Source of the DNA: Mycolicibacterium moriokaense
GTDB lineage: Bacteria; Actinomycetota; Actinomycetes; Mycobacteriales; Mycobacteriaceae
Direction: 5' to 3'
NCBI RefSeq assembly: GCF_003347205.1
Contig: NZ_QQBJ01000013.1
Location: 121,272-185,271 of the forward strand
Length of the DNA: 64,000 bases
In this document: piece by piece, positions 23,196-33,351 of the stretch
Layout of the letters: each line of letters starts with the position of its first letter
Numbering within the stretch: position 1 is the first letter of the stretch
Translations under genes and position numbers: made by a program
The notes under the pieces: generated by a model
What the model was told of the DNA's origin: nothing
Databases searched by the model: none
The model's input: only the letters and a program-made list of their open reading frames with translations

Positions 23196-23789
23196 CTAGC
23201 GGTGCGCCAGTAACCGCTCGACGTATTTGGCGATGACGTCGACCTCGAGGTTGACCTGGGTGCCGACGGCTGCCCGGCCGAGGGTGGTGAGCTCCAGGGT
23301 GGTCGGGATCAGCGACACCTCGAACCAGTCGTCGCCGATGCCGGAGACCGTCAGCGAGACGCCGTCGACGGTGATCGAACCCTTCTCGACGACGTAGCGC
23401 GCCAGCGCGGTGGGCAAGGCTATCCGCACCACCTCCCAGTGCTCCGACGGTGTGCGCGCAATCACATGTCCGGTGCCGTCGACATGGCCCTGGACGATGT
23501 GGCCGCCCAGCCGACTGTTCAGCGCCGCGGCGCGTTCGAGGTTCACCCGGCTGCCGACACCGACGGCGCCCAGGCTCGAGCGGTTCAGCGTCTCCTTCAT
23601 CACGTCGGCGGTGAACTGGCCACCTGCCTGCACGTCGACCACCGTGAGACAGACGCCGTTGACGGCGATCGAGTCGCCGTGGCCCGCATCGGCGGTGACG
23701 ATCGGCCCTTGTATGACGAATCTCGCAGCGTCGGAGAGATCTTCCTTGCCGACGACTTCGCCCAGTTCCTCGACGATTCCGGTGAACAC
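23196..23789 (-). CDS. ribE: Riboflavin synthase alpha chain
   Basis: 197 residues (called ribC in M. tuberculosis). Dismutates two lumazines into riboflavin. Two tandem homologous barrels are visible: N-terminal FTGIVEELGEV with NGVCLTV, then GGHIVQGHVDGTG and VDGVSLTVSG. Start assigned to the GTG at 23789 (VFTGIVEEL), since family proteins begin with this motif; the frame is open 8 more codons upstream. Divergent from lprG with about 40 bases between starts. Confidence 0.95.
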   Translation of the reverse strand: MFTGIVEELGEVVGKEDLSDAARFVIQGPIVTADAGHGDSIAVNGVCLTVVDVQAGGQFTADVMKETLNRSSLGAVGVGSRVNLERAAALNSRLGGHIVQGHVDGTGHVIARTPSEHWEVVRIALPTALARYVVEKGSITVDGVSLTVSGIGDDWFEVSLIPTTLELTTLGRAAVGTQVNLEVDVIAKYVERLLAHR

Positions 23790-23829
23790 GCCAATCAGGG
23801 TACGCAGCGCCACCCTCTACGATGCACTC

Positions 23830-24546
23830 ATGCAGACGCGCTCAAAAAACGCAGTCCGATCTCTTTGGCCAATTCTCACCGCACTTTTCGCGACAGCAGT
23901 CCTTCTCGTGGGCTGCTCGTCGTCATCGGATAAGTCATCGGAGTCGCTGCCCGACGCCGCCGCGCTGTTGAAGGACTCCAACGCAGCGACCCGCGATCTC
24001 AAGAGCGTTCACCTCGAGTTGACGGTGCAGGGCAAACTCGAGAATCTGCCGATCAAGACGCTGTCGGGCGAACTGACCAACGTGCCCGCTGTTGCCGCAC
24101 AGGGCAATACCAAGCTCGACTTCCAGGGCAGCGATGTGGATGCCAACTTCGTGGTGATCGAAGGAACCCTCTACGTGGCACTGTCCGGCGACAGCTACAT
24201 CGACATGGGCCCGGCCGCCGACGTGTACGACATCGCGGCGATCCTCAACCCCGACACCGGCCTGGCCAACGTGCTCGCCAACTTCAGCGACCCGAAATCC
24301 GACAGCACAGAGACCATCAACGGCGTCGAGACCGTGAAGGTCACCGGTCAGGTCAGCGCGGACGCGGTGAACAAGATCGCCCCACCGATCAAGGCGACCG
24401 GGCCCGTTCCCGGCACCGCGTGGATCGAGAAGGACGGCGGCCACAAGCTGGTCCAGGCCAAGCTGGAGCCGTCCGAGGGAAACAGCGTTCAGATGACGCT
24501 GTCTGATTGGGACAAGCCAGTCACCGTCACCAAGCCCGCCGTGTGA
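23830..24546 (+). CDS. lprG: Lipoarabinomannan carrier lipoprotein LprG
   Basis: 238 residues. Signal peptide with lipobox LVGC; the acylated cysteine is C29. The mature domain is the LppX/LprG fold with a hydrophobic pocket. LprG binds triacylated glycolipids such as phosphatidylinositol mannosides and LAM and carries them across the envelope with the efflux pump encoded next. Start is ATG 23830. The stop overlaps the pump start (TGATG). This two-gene operon is conserved and affects drug tolerance and virulence in M. tuberculosis. Confidence 0.95.
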   Translation: MQTRSKNAVRSLWPILTALFATAVLLVGCSSSSDKSSESLPDAAALLKDSNAATRDLKSVHLELTVQGKLENLPIKTLSGELTNVPAVAAQGNTKLDFQGSDVDANFVVIEGTLYVALSGDSYIDMGPAADVYDIAAILNPDTGLANVLANFSDPKSDSTETINGVETVKVTGQVSADAVNKIAPPIKATGPVPGTAWIEKDGGHKLVQAKLEPSEGNSVQMTLSDWDKPVTVTKPAV

Positions 24547-26255
24547 TGGCGACGGCAGCGCCGGCACGTTCCAGCCGGAGCCGCAGGATCGCGATCAGCG
24601 CGGGCGCCCTCGCGGTCTTGCTCGGCGCCCTCGACACCTACGTCGTGGTCACGATCATCCGCGACATCATGTCCGATGTCGGGATCGCGGTGAACCAGAT
24701 CCAGCGCGTCACCCCGATCGTGACCGGCTACCTGCTGGGCTACATCGCCGCCATGCCGCTGCTGGGCCGGGCGTCGGACCGGTTCGGTCGCAAGATGCTG
24801 CTGCAGGTCAGCCTGGCGGGCTTCGCGATCGGTTCGATCATCACGGCGCTGTCGACCGACCTGACGATCCTGGTCGTCGGGCGTGTCATTCAGGGTTCGG
24901 CCAGCGGCGCGCTGCTGCCGGTGACGCTGGCGCTGGCCGCCGACCTGTGGGCCGCGCGCAATCGCGCCGGCGTGCTGGGCGGCATCGGCGCGGCTCAGGA
25001 ACTGGGCAGCGTGCTGGGCCCGATGTACGGCATCGCGCTGGTGTGGCTGTTCCACCACTGGCAGGCCGTCTTCTGGGTGAACGTGCCGCTGGCCCTGATC
25101 GCGATGGTGATGATCCACTTCAGCCTGCCCAAGCGGATGCGCAGCGAACACCCGGAGAAGGTGGACATCACCGGCGGCGTGCTGCTGGCCATCACCCTCG
25201 GGCTGATCGTCGTCGGCATGTACAACCCGGCACCCGACGGCAAGCAGGTGCTGCCGTCCTACGGCCCGCCGCTGCTGATCGGGGCGTTGGTCGCCGCGGT
25301 GGCGTTCTTCGCGTGGGAGCGCTTCGCCAAGACCCGGCTGATCGAGCCGGCGGGGGTGCACTTCCGGCCGTTCCTCGCCGCGCTCGGTGCGTCGCTGACG
25401 GCAGGCGCGGCGCTGATGGTGACGCTGGTCAACGTCGAACTGTTCGGCCAGGGTGTGCTGGGCCAGGACCAGAATCAGGCGGCGTTCCTGCTGCTGCGGT
25501 TCCTGATCGCGCTGCCCATCGGCGCTCTGCTCGGCGGCTGGATCGCCACCAAGGTCGGCGACCGCGCCGTGGCATGCGCCGGTCTGCTGATCGCCGCGGG
25601 CGGCTACTACCTGATCGCCCAGTGGCCGGTGGACCTGCTCTCCGCCCGGCACGACCTGGGATTCATCTCGCTTCCGTTGCTCGACACCGACCTGGCGATC
25701 GCCGGTCTGGGACTGGGTCTGGTGATCGGGCCGCTGACCTCGGCGACGCTGCGGGTGGTGCCGTCGGCCCAGCACGGCATCGCCTCGGCGGCGGTGGTGG
25801 TCTCCCGAATGATCGGCATGCTGGTGGGCATCGCGGCGCTGAGCGCCTGGGGCCTGTACCGCTTCAACCAGATCCTGCAGTCGCTGCCAGCCACGAAAGC
25901 CGACAACCTGGCCGCCAAACTCGCCGCGGAGGCGGCGAAATACAAGACCGCGTTCGCCATGCAGTACGGCGAGATGTTCGGCATCACGGCGATCGTCTGC
26001 ATCGTCGGCGCGGTCCTGGCGCTGCTGATCAGCGGGCGCAACGAGCACGCCGACGAACCGGCCTCCTCAGCCGACATCGACGGCGACGACTCCCCCACCG
26101 AGATGATCGACGCGCCCACCCACGCCTTCCGCGCGCCGCAGCAGGTGCAGGGATTCGAGAATCCGACGCACACGATTCCGCGGGCCGATCCGGACCAGAC
26201 GGCGCGAATTCAGCGCCCGCCCGAACCGCCGGCCGGTCGGCACCGGCAGGAATAG
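24546..26255 (+). CDS. P55-type MFS efflux transporter
   Basis: 569 residues, multi-pass with about 14 predicted helices, DHA2-type. The MFS motif A loop is [10 protein letters not shown] and the helix-1 motif is [16 protein letters not shown]. The last ~75 residues are an acidic, Pro/Thr-rich cytoplasmic tail. It corresponds to Rv1410c (P55), which exports drugs and, together with LprG, triacylglycerides. ATG 24546 overlaps the lprG stop. An extended upstream frame (from 24507) is not used. Confidence 0.94.
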   Translation: MATAAPARSSRSRRIAISAGALAVLLGALDTYVVVTIIRDIMSDVGIAVNQIQRVTPIVTGYLLGYIAAMPLLGRASDRFGRKMLLQVSLAGFAIGSIITALSTDLTILVVGRVIQGSASGALLPVTLALAADLWAARNRAGVLGGIGAAQELGSVLGPMYGIALVWLFHHWQAVFWVNVPLALIAMVMIHFSLPKRMRSEHPEKVDITGGVLLAITLGLIVVGMYNPAPDGKQVLPSYGPPLLIGALVAAVAFFAWERFAKTRLIEPAGVHFRPFLAALGASLTAGAALMVTLVNVELFGQGVLGQDQNQAAFLLLRFLIALPIGALLGGWIATKVGDRAVACAGLLIAAGGYYLIAQWPVDLLSARHDLGFISLPLLDTDLAIAGLGLGLVIGPLTSATLRVVPSAQHGIASAAVVVSRMIGMLVGIAALSAWGLYRFNQILQSLPATKADNLAAKLAAEAAKYKTAFAMQYGEMFGITAIVCIVGAVLALLISGRNEHADEPASSADIDGDDSPTEMIDAPTHAFRAPQQVQGFENPTHTIPRADPDQTARIQRPPEPPAGRHRQE

Positions 26256-26259
26256 GGCC

Positions 26260-26424
26260 TCAGCAGCGCTCCACACCGGGCCGGATCAAGACCGGCTGAG
26301 CAGCGGCGTCGTCGACGTCATCGGCGCCCTCGGCGGGTGCGCCGCGAAGCGCACAGATGACGGCCTTCACGGGGTTTCTCGGGTCAAGGGGGCGAATGTT
26401 GAGCCAGTCCTGCAGTGCAGTCAC
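26260..26424 (-). CDS. Small conserved-looking ORF, 54 residues
   Basis: GTG at 26424 opens a 54-codon frame ending TGA at 26260 (VTALQDWLNIRPLDPRNPVK..., ending GVERC). It is preceded at eight bases by AAAGGAA, a good ribosome site. Codon third positions are mostly G or C, as in real genes here. It ends four bases from the P55 stop. The middle is acidic (GADDVDDAAA). There is no signal or membrane segment. Function unknown. Confidence 0.6.
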   Translation of the reverse strand: MTALQDWLNIRPLDPRNPVKAVICALRGAPAEGADDVDDAAAQPVLIRPGVERC

Positions 26425-26632
26425 GCTCGGTTCCTTTGTTCGTGCTCACCAGCGCGCAACTCGTCGGTGAAAGCGCGATGTACCAGGCTCGATGCCCGGC
26501 TCACAGCCGAGTCTACCGGCCCCATCCGACAAATCCGCGGTCACGACAGTCGCTCGAACACAGTAGTTTTCGTCACATTCTGGCCGCGAACATCTCGAAA
26601 TCGGTTCGTGCCCAGCGCTAGTCATGCGGTCT

Positions 26633-26658
26633 GATTACCTCCCCGGGGGCGTGGGTAT
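26633..26658 (+). promoter_or_regulatory. Possible SigF-like promoter upstream of the PfpI gene
   Basis: A perfect GGGTAT (26653-26658) lies 37 bases before the ATG. GATT, one mismatch from the SigF -35 GTTT, is 16 bases upstream of it. The published mycobacterial SigF consensus is GTTT, 15-17 bases, GGGTAT. The rest of the 26425-26694 gap shows nothing else I can name. Confidence 0.35.
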
Positions 26659-26694
26659 GCGACCCGCAAGCGACATGAAGGGAGGAAGGCGCAC

Positions 26695-27255
26695 ATGGCC
26701 GCGACACTGACCGGCAAGCGAATCGCCTTTCTGGTAGCCCCCGAGGGCGCCGAGCAGGTCGAGTTGACCGAACCGTGGAAGGCCGTCGAAGCGGCCGGTG
26801 GCACGCCGGAACTGGTATCCACTGAGGTCGGCAAGATTCAGGCCTTCAACCACTTGACCCCCGCCGACACGTTCGAGGCGGACAAGTCGGTCGACGACGT
26901 CACGGCGTCGCACTATGACGGCCTGGTACTGCCCGGCGGCGTCGCCAACCCTGATTTCCTGCGCGGCAACGCCACGGCGGTGCATTTCACCAGGAGCTTC
27001 TTCGACACCGGTCGCCCGGTGGCCGCCATCTGCCACGCCCCGTGGACCATGATCGAGGCCGACGTGGTTCGCGGCAGGAAGATCACCTCGTGGCCGACGC
27101 TGCGAACAGATCTCGTCAACGCGGGCGCCAACTGGGTCGACGAAGAAGTCGTGGTGTGCTCACGCGGGCCGAACACGCTGGTGTCCAGCCGTAAGCCCGA
27201 TGACCTGCCCGCGTTCTGCGACACGATGGTGAACACCTTCGCCGCCGGTCGCTGA
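26695..27255 (+). CDS. PfpI/DJ-1 superfamily protein
   Basis: 186 residues. The nucleophile elbow AICHAPW holds C113 and H114, and the conserved acid is E17 in APEGAEQ, as in the YhbO/YraA stress subgroup. Reported activities in this family include deglycase or chaperone-like roles, still debated. An AGGGAGGAAGG ribosome site precedes the ATG. A SigF-like promoter upstream would fit stress induction. Confidence 0.87.
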   Translation: MAATLTGKRIAFLVAPEGAEQVELTEPWKAVEAAGGTPELVSTEVGKIQAFNHLTPADTFEADKSVDDVTASHYDGLVLPGGVANPDFLRGNATAVHFTRSFFDTGRPVAAICHAPWTMIEADVVRGRKITSWPTLRTDLVNAGANWVDEEVVVCSRGPNTLVSSRKPDDLPAFCDTMVNTFAAGR

Positions 27256-27321
27256 TTGGGGTCGACGGCGGCGTACCCGAAGTCGGCCCGCAACGGCGCC
27301 GCCGTCGGTAACGTCGCCGTC

Positions 27322-28371
27322 ATGCTGCTCGCCGCGCTGCGCGACATGCAGTGGCGAAAGCGCCGTTTCGTCATCGCGGTCCTGTCCACCGCCATCATCT
27401 TCGGCATGACGCTGGTCCTGACCGGTCTGGCGAACGGCTTTCGGGCCGAGGCGAAGCGCACCGTCGACTCACTGGGGGTCGACGTGTTCCTGGTCAAGGA
27501 CGGCGCGTCGGGCCCGTTCGTCGGGGCCACCCCGTTCGCTCCGGTCGACCTGCGGCGGATCGCCTCGGCACCCGGCGTGCAGGCGGCGGCCCCTCTGGTG
27601 TACGCAGGCGGCACCGTCACACTGGGCGACGCCACCCGCAACGCCGATCTGTTCGGCGCGCCCGAACGCGGCCCGGGCATGCCCGTGCTGTCGCAGGGCC
27701 GTCCTCCGGCGAATCCCGACGAGGTCGCGGTGTCCAGCACGCTGGGCCGCAACGAGGGCGAGGACATCCAGATCGCGTCGCGCAGATTGCGCATCGTCGG
27801 CATCGTCGAGAACTCCACCGCACTGGCCAACCTGCCCAACATCTTTCTGACCACCGAGGGTGCGCAGCAGCTTGTGTACGGCGGGCAACCGTTGGTCGCT
27901 TCCATCGGGGTGCGGGGGACGCTCGAGCAGGTGCCGCCCGGCTACAAGGCCATCGACCGCGACGGCGCGGTCGCCGATCTGCTGCGGCCGCTGAAGGTGG
28001 CGGTCAACTCGATCACGATCGTGGCGATCCTGCTCTGGGTGGTCGCGGCGCTGATCGTCGGATCCGTCATCTATTTGTCCGCTCTCGAGCGGCTGCGAGA
28101 CTTCGCCGTGTACAAGGCGATCGGGGTGCCGACGGGTTCGATCGCCGCCGGGCTGGCCCTGCAGGCGATCGTGGTCGCATTGTCGGCCGTCGTGGTCGGC
28201 GTCGTGCTGTCGGCGCTGCTCGGACCCATCTTCCCGATGCAGGTCATCGTGCCGGGGTACGCCTACGTGATTCTCCCGGTGATCGCGGTCGTCTTCGGGT
28301 TGATCGCCAGCGGCACCGGGCTGCATCGCGCGGTGTCCGTCGACCCCGCGATGGCGTTCGGAGGGCCCTGA
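27322..28371 (+). CDS. FtsX/MacB-type ABC transporter permease
   Basis: 349 residues from ATG 27322 (MLLAALRDMQWRKRRF); a TTG at 27256 is in frame. One N-terminal helix (about 18-38), a large extracytoplasmic domain, then three C-terminal helices (from about residue 225) with ERLRDFAVYKAIG between them, the FtsX coupling pattern. This is the MacB/DevC layout. The ATPase starts three bases after its stop. It resembles the M. tuberculosis Rv0072 and Rv2563 permeases, as I recall. Substrate unknown. Confidence 0.85.
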   Translation: MLLAALRDMQWRKRRFVIAVLSTAIIFGMTLVLTGLANGFRAEAKRTVDSLGVDVFLVKDGASGPFVGATPFAPVDLRRIASAPGVQAAAPLVYAGGTVTLGDATRNADLFGAPERGPGMPVLSQGRPPANPDEVAVSSTLGRNEGEDIQIASRRLRIVGIVENSTALANLPNIFLTTEGAQQLVYGGQPLVASIGVRGTLEQVPPGYKAIDRDGAVADLLRPLKVAVNSITIVAILLWVVAALIVGSVIYLSALERLRDFAVYKAIGVPTGSIAAGLALQAIVVALSAVVVGVVLSALLGPIFPMQVIVPGYAYVILPVIAVVFGLIASGTGLHRAVSVDPAMAFGGP

Positions 28372-28374
28372 GCG

Positions 28375-29394
28375 ATGGGCGATCTCAGCATCCAGGACCT
28401 GGTGGTGGAGTACTCCAGCGGCGGCTACGCCGTGCGCCCGCTGGACGGTTTCAACCTGGACGTGGCCGCAGGCTCTCTGGTGATCCTGTTGGGCCCCAGC
28501 GGTTGTGGCAAGACCACGCTGCTGTCGTGCCTCGGCGGGATTCTGCGGCCCACGTCGGGCGCCATCAAGTTCGGCGACGTCGATGTCACGTCCCTGGACG
28601 CCAAGGCGATGTCGAAGTACCGGCGCGAAACGGTCGGCATCGTGTTCCAGGCGTTCAACCTGGTGCCGAGTCTCACCGCGCTGGAGAACGTGATGGTGCC
28701 ACTGCGCGCGGCGGGCCTGTCGAGGCATGCCGCCCACAAGAAGGCCGAGGAACTGCTGGGCCGCGTCGGGTTGGAGGACCGGGTCACCCACCGGCCCAGC
28801 GACCTCAGCGGCGGCCAGCAGCAGCGGGTGGCGGTCGCGCGGGCGATCGCGCTGGACCCGCCGCTGATCCTCGCCGACGAGCCGACCGCGCATCTGGACT
28901 TCATTCAGGTCGAGGAGGTGCTGCGGCTGATCCGTGAACTCGCATCGGGCGACCGGATGGTGGTCGTGGCGACCCACGACAGCCGGATCCTGCCGCTGGC
29001 CGATCGGGTGGTGGAACTGGTGCCGGACTTCGCCGAGACCAACCGTCCGCCCAGCAAGACCGAACTCGCCGCCGACGAAGTGCTGTTCGAGGAAGGCACG
29101 ATGGGCGACTGCATCTACGTCGTGTCCCGCGGCGAAGTCGAGATCGTGCGCGAATTGGCAGGCGGCGGTGAGGAATTACTCTGGGTCGCCGAACGAGGCG
29201 ACTACTTCGGCGAGCTCGGCCCGTTGTTCCACATGCCGCGTTCGGCGACGGCGCGGGCGCGCACCGACGCGACCGTCATCGCCTACACCGTCGCCGCGTT
29301 CCGGGAACGTCTCGGCGTCGGCGGCATCCGTGACCTGATCCAACACCGCCCGCTCGAGATCGGCGACGAGCCGGCTACTGAGGAACCAGACTGA
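28375..29394 (+). CDS. ABC ATPase fused to a cyclic-nucleotide-binding domain
   Basis: 339 residues. ATPase domain 1-220: Walker A GPSGCGKT (40-47), signature LSGGQ (144-148), Walker B LILADEP (164-170), switch H201. A CAP_ED-type domain follows (about 228-315). Its phosphate-binding cassette reads FGELGPLFHMPRSA, with E280 for the ribose and R289 for the phosphate, so cNMP binding looks possible. Works with the permease upstream. I recall M. tuberculosis Rv0073 and Rv2564 as similar fusions. The 3' end overlaps ribD by 20 bases. Confidence 0.88.
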   Translation: MGDLSIQDLVVEYSSGGYAVRPLDGFNLDVAAGSLVILLGPSGCGKTTLLSCLGGILRPTSGAIKFGDVDVTSLDAKAMSKYRRETVGIVFQAFNLVPSLTALENVMVPLRAAGLSRHAAHKKAEELLGRVGLEDRVTHRPSDLSGGQQQRVAVARAIALDPPLILADEPTAHLDFIQVEEVLRLIRELASGDRMVVVATHDSRILPLADRVVELVPDFAETNRPPSKTELAADEVLFEEGTMGDCIYVVSRGEVEIVRELAGGGEELLWVAERGDYFGELGPLFHMPRSATARARTDATVIAYTVAAFRERLGVGGIRDLIQHRPLEIGDEPATEEPD

Positions 29395-30376
29395 GCAGAA
29401 CGTCCGGACCGATGGGGACGATCCCGTCGAAGCGCCAGCGTTGGGCGTGCGCGATGGACAACACCCCGACGTCGTCGACCGCGGTTACCGGACCGCCCAA
29501 CAGAATTGGCGCGACATAGGCGAGAATCCGGTCGATCACGCCTGCCCGCAGAAAGGCCCCCGCCAGCGTCGGGCCGCCCTCGATGAGGATGTCTGTGCGG
29601 TCCGACAGCGCCTTGATCACCTCATGCGGATCCCTGGTGCGAATCACCATCGTGCGAGTGTCGTCGTTCATCACGTTGGCATCGGACGAGATCTCGCGCT
29701 CGCCCACCACGACGCGCAGCGGCTGTCGCTCGGCGAGGCTGCCGTCGGGAAGCCGCGCCGTCAGCTTGGGATCGTCGATGAACACCGTTCCGGTGCCGAC
29801 CAGGACCGCGTCGCAGACCGCGCGGCGGCGGTGCACATCGGCTCGGGCGGCGTCGCTGGTGATCCATTGGCTGCTGCCGTCGGCGGCCGCGCTGCGACCG
29901 TCGATGCTGGTGGCGAATTTCCATGTGACGTGCGGGATCCCGGTGCGCTGCTTGTGCAGCCACTCTCGCAGCGAGGCACCTGCGACCTCGTCGGCGAGCA
30001 CACCGCCGACGACCTCCACCCCGGACTCGGCGAGCCGCGCCGCTCCCCCGGCCGCGACCGCGTTGGGGTCGGTGACGGCGTAGACGACGGTCGAGATTCC
30101 CGCTTCGACGAGGGCGTCGACGCACGGCGGTGTGCGGCCGTGATGGTTGCAGGGCTCGAGGGTGACCACGGCGGTGCCGTCGGCAGCGCGCGTCCCGGCC
30201 TGCCGCAGCGCGACCACTTCCGCGTGTGCGCCGCCGGCGGGTTCCGTTCCGCCGATACCGGCGACCTCGCCGTCGCGATCCAGAATGACCGCTCCGACAG
30301 GCGGATTGGGGTAGGTGCCGCCCTTGACCTGTTCGGCCTGCTCGACGGCCAGCCGCATCGCGGCGTCGAAGCTCAT
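29375..30376 (-). CDS. ribD: Bifunctional riboflavin deaminase/reductase RibD
   Basis: 333 residues. The N-terminal deaminase has the zinc motifs [11 protein letters not shown] and [12 protein letters not shown]. The C-terminal reductase (from about 140) begins [12 protein letters not shown] and has [11 protein letters not shown]. It converts the GTP cyclohydrolase product to the pyrimidinedione used by RibH. Also called ribG. The ATG overlaps the rpe stop (ATGA). It sits apart from ribBA, ribH and ribE but on the same strand. Confidence 0.94.
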   Translation of the reverse strand: MSFDAAMRLAVEQAEQVKGGTYPNPPVGAVILDRDGEVAGIGGTEPAGGAHAEVVALRQAGTRAADGTAVVTLEPCNHHGRTPPCVDALVEAGISTVVYAVTDPNAVAAGGAARLAESGVEVVGGVLADEVAGASLREWLHKQRTGIPHVTWKFATSIDGRSAAADGSSQWITSDAARADVHRRRAVCDAVLVGTGTVFIDDPKLTARLPDGSLAERQPLRVVVGEREISSDANVMNDDTRTMVIRTRDPHEVIKALSDRTDILIEGGPTLAGAFLRAGVIDRILAYVAPILLGGPVTAVDDVGVLSIAHAQRWRFDGIVPIGPDVLLSLVPQ

Positions 30377-31059
30377 AGCGTGAGGTGGCGTGACGCGGTG
30401 GCGGCCTGCCTGCGCAGCGCCTCGACGGCGGCCGCCGGGTCCTCGGCGCTGTAGACCGCCGAGCCCGCGACGAAGCAGTCCACGCCGGCTTCGGCGGCGT
30501 CTTCGATCGTCTCGGCGTTGATGCCGCCGTCGATTTCGACCAGGATCGTCAGCTCGCCCGCGTCCACCAGCCTGCGCGCGGTCGCGACCTTCGTCAGCAC
30601 CTCGGGGATGAACTTCTGGCCGCCGAATCCGGGTTCGACGGACATGATCAGCAGGGTGTCGAACTGGGGCAGGATCTCCAGGTAAGGCTCCAGCGGCGTG
30701 CCGGGTTTCACGGAGATACCGGCCTTGGCGCCTGCCGCGCGAATGTCGCGGGCCACGCCGACCGGGTTGTCGGTGGCCTCGGCGTGGAATGTGACGTTGT
30801 AGGCGCCGGCCTCGGCGTACGGCGGCGCCCACCGGTCGGGGTCCTCGATCATCAGATGGCAATCCATCGGGATGTCGGTCGTCGGCAGCAGGGATTCCAC
30901 CACGGGCAGGCCGATGGTGAGGTTCGGGACGAAGTGGTTGTCCATCACGTCGACGTGCACCCAGTCGGCACCTTTCACGGCCGCCACTTCGTCGGCCAGC
31001 CGGGAGAAGTCGGCCGCCAGGATCGATGGCGCTATCAGGGGTCGCGACATGGCGCTCAC
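30373..31059 (-). CDS. rpe: Ribulose-phosphate 3-epimerase
   Basis: 228 residues from the GTG at 31059, which overlaps the rsmB stop as GTGA. The ATG at 31050 ([11 protein letters not shown]) is a good alternative. TIM barrel with [30 protein letters not shown] and the phosphate loop GGINAET. It interconverts ribulose-5-phosphate and xylulose-5-phosphate, and so supplies ribulose-5-phosphate, the riboflavin precursor used by ribBA. Confidence 0.94.
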   Translation of the reverse strand: MSAMSRPLIAPSILAADFSRLADEVAAVKGADWVHVDVMDNHFVPNLTIGLPVVESLLPTTDIPMDCHLMIEDPDRWAPPYAEAGAYNVTFHAEATDNPVGVARDIRAAGAKAGISVKPGTPLEPYLEILPQFDTLLIMSVEPGFGGQKFIPEVLTKVATARRLVDAGELTILVEIDGGINAETIEDAAEAGVDCFVAGSAVYSAEDPAAAVEALRRQAATASRHLTL

Positions 31060-32420
31060 CCTACTGTGAGCGCGGCGGCGAACATCGCGTCGGTGCCGTG
31101 TCGGTGGGGCCAGAGCTGCACGTACGGGCCGTCGCCAAGATCGTCCACGCCGTCGAACAGGTCGCGGGTGTCCAGCGCGGTCACCGGATGACGCCGCAGC
31201 GCGTCGGCCACCACACCGACGGTCTCGGACAGGTGCGGCGAACAGGTCGCGTACACCACGACACCGCCGGGCCTTGTCAGCCTGATCGCCGAGGCCAGCA
31301 GTTCGCGCTGCAGACGCGCCAGCGCGGGCACGTCCGAAGGCTGGCGGCGCCAGCGCGCCTCGGGTCGCCTGCGCAACGCACCGAGCCCCGTGCACGGCGC
31401 ATCGACGAGCACGCGGTCGAAGCCCGGCTCGAGGGCCGGCTCGCGGCCGTCGACCCGCACCACGTCGACGGGAAGCCCACGGGTGTTCTCCTCGACCATG
31501 TCGGCCCGCCGCTCGTTGGGCTCGACGGCGGTCACCCGGGCACCGGTATCACCGGCGATCGCCGCCAGCAGCGCGGTCTTGCCGCCGGGCCCCGCGCACA
31601 GGTCCAGCCAGCGACCGCCGTCGTCGCCCACCGGTGCCAGGGTCAGTGACCGGGCCACCAACTGGCTGCCCTCGTCCTGAACCAGCGCCAGCCCGTCCCG
31701 GACGGCCTGGACCCCGCCCGGGTCGCCTCCGGTCAGGTAGACGGCATACGGCGAGTAGCGGCCCACGGTGGCACCCGCGGACTCGGCGAGCCCATCGGCG
31801 CTGATGGCTCCCGGACGGGCCGCGAGATGAACCAGCGGGCGGGCGTCGTCGGCGCTCAGCAGCGCGTCCAGCTCCGCTGCCCTGGCACCGAGCGCATCCG
31901 CGAACGCCTGGGCGATCCAGCGCGGGTGGGCGTGCACGAACGCCAGATGGCCGATCGGGTCGGCATCGGCGTCGGGCGCGAGCGCGTCAACCCACGCCTG
32001 CGGATCCCGCCCGGCGATGGTGCGCAGCACACCGTTGACGAAACCCGCTCGTGCCGAATCGAATTCGATGCCGGCCTGCTCGACGGTGGTGGAAACCGCG
32101 GCGTGTGCGTCGACGCGGGTACGCAGCAGTTGGTAGGTGCCCAACCGGAGCAGGTCGAGCAACACCGGGTTGATGCGCTCCGGTGGACGGCCCGCGGCAT
32201 CGGTGATGACGGCATCCAGCAGCCCACGCGTACGGCATGCGCCGTATGCCAGTTCGGTGGCGAATGCGGCGTCCCGGCCGGTGATTTCCCGTTCGCGAAG
32301 CAGCGCGGGTAGCACCAGGTTGGCGTAGGCGTCGCGCTCGGAGACCGCTCGCAACACGTCGAACGCCGCGCGGCGGGCCGGGTCCAACGGCTTGCGGCGC
32401 GACCTGCGGGGTTTCGTCAT
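31056..32420 (-). CDS. rsmB: 16S rRNA m5C methyltransferase RsmB/Fmu
   Basis: 454 residues. An N-terminal NusB-like helical domain (about 1-150) precedes a SAM-dependent methyltransferase: motif [12 protein letters not shown], the proline-cysteine DAPCTGLG motif, and the catalytic TC in YATCSPH. It methylates a cytosine in 16S rRNA. ATG 32420 overlaps the fmt stop (ATGA). The first ten residues are basic, common in RNA-binding proteins. Confidence 0.94.
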   Translation of the reverse strand: MTKPRRSRRKPLDPARRAAFDVLRAVSERDAYANLVLPALLREREITGRDAAFATELAYGACRTRGLLDAVITDAAGRPPERINPVLLDLLRLGTYQLLRTRVDAHAAVSTTVEQAGIEFDSARAGFVNGVLRTIAGRDPQAWVDALAPDADADPIGHLAFVHAHPRWIAQAFADALGARAAELDALLSADDARPLVHLAARPGAISADGLAESAGATVGRYSPYAVYLTGGDPGGVQAVRDGLALVQDEGSQLVARSLTLAPVGDDGGRWLDLCAGPGGKTALLAAIAGDTGARVTAVEPNERRADMVEENTRGLPVDVVRVDGREPALEPGFDRVLVDAPCTGLGALRRRPEARWRRQPSDVPALARLQRELLASAIRLTRPGGVVVYATCSPHLSETVGVVADALRRHPVTALDTRDLFDGVDDLGDGPYVQLWPHRHGTDAMFAAALTVG

Positions 32421-33349
32421 GTCGCCGTTGCCGCATCGTCGAGCCGGGCACCGCGCGCCCATGCCGCCGCATCCATCTGCTTCTTGCCCGGCGGCTGGAC
32501 GCTGCCCAACAGCACCGGCTGCGAGGCCGTTCCGACCCGCACGCCGCGCCGGTCGGCGCGAATGGCTCCGGGCGGCAGCGGGGTTTCGGCCGCGTCGTCG
32601 ACGGTCACCGGCCCGAGTTTGATCCTCAGGTCGCCGATCAGTGTCCACGCGCCGGGATTCGGTGTGACGGAGCGGATTCGCCGCTCGACGACGTGAGCAG
32701 GCAGATCCCAGCGCACCCTGGCGTCGTCGACGGTCACCTTGGGTGCGGCGGTGACGCCGTCGAGCGGTTGCGGCACCGGCGTCAGCGACCCGTCGGCGAT
32801 GCCGTCCATGGTGGTTTCGAGTAGGGCGGCACCGGATACTGACAGCCGGTCCAGCAGGTCGCCCGCCGTATCGGACGGCCGGATGGTCTCGGTGACGACG
32901 CCGTACACGGGGCCGGAGTCCAGCGCGGGCTCGATCTGGAACGTCGTGGCCCCGGTCACCTCGTCGCCCGCCGCGATCGCCGCCTGCACCGGGGCCGCGC
33001 CGCGCCACGCGGGCAGCAGCGAGAAGTGCAAGTTGATCCACCCGTATCGGGGTACGCCGAGCAGCCCGTCGCGCAGCAGCGCTCCGAAAGCCACCACCGC
33101 GCATGCGTCGGGAGCCAATTGCGCGAGCTCCGAGACGAATTCATCGGAGTTGGGGCGGTCGGGCCGCAGCACCGGCAGGCCGTGTTCCAGCGCAAGCCGC
33201 GCGACGGGCGACGGCGACGGCTTGGCCCGGCGGCCTGCCGCGGCGTCGGGGCGGGTGAGCACGGCGACGACGTCGTGGCGCGGCGAGTCGATCAGCCTGC
33301 GCAGCGACGGCAGGGCGGGTTCTGGAGTACCGGCGAAGACGATGCGCAT
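32417..33349 (-). CDS. fmt: Methionyl-tRNA formyltransferase
   Basis: 310 residues. Transfers formyl from 10-formyl-THF to initiator Met-tRNA. Starts [12 protein letters not shown]. The catalytic block is [18 protein letters not shown], with the histidine-serine-leucine-leucine-proline signature, followed by [17 protein letters not shown] with the catalytic aspartate. C-terminal OB-like domain. The gene starts two bases after the lemA stop. Confidence 0.95.
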   Translation of the reverse strand: MRIVFAGTPEPALPSLRRLIDSPRHDVVAVLTRPDAAAGRRAKPSPSPVARLALEHGLPVLRPDRPNSDEFVSELAQLAPDACAVVAFGALLRDGLLGVPRYGWINLHFSLLPAWRGAAPVQAAIAAGDEVTGATTFQIEPALDSGPVYGVVTETIRPSDTAGDLLDRLSVSGAALLETTMDGIADGSLTPVPQPLDGVTAAPKVTVDDARVRWDLPAHVVERRIRSVTPNPGAWTLIGDLRIKLGPVTVDDAAETPLPPGAIRADRRGVRVGTASQPVLLGSVQPPGKKQMDAAAWARGARLDDAATAT

Positions 33350-33351
33350 GC

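Noticed and set aside
24489-26048. 519-codon minus-strand frame opposite the P55 transporter
   Set aside because: Composition (Gln/His/Arg/Asp-rich) is that of an antisense shadow; the transporter has clear helices and MFS motifs.
27469-28977. 502-codon minus-strand frame opposite the ABC genes
   Set aside because: Shadow of two genes with complete ABC motifs; no domain of its own.
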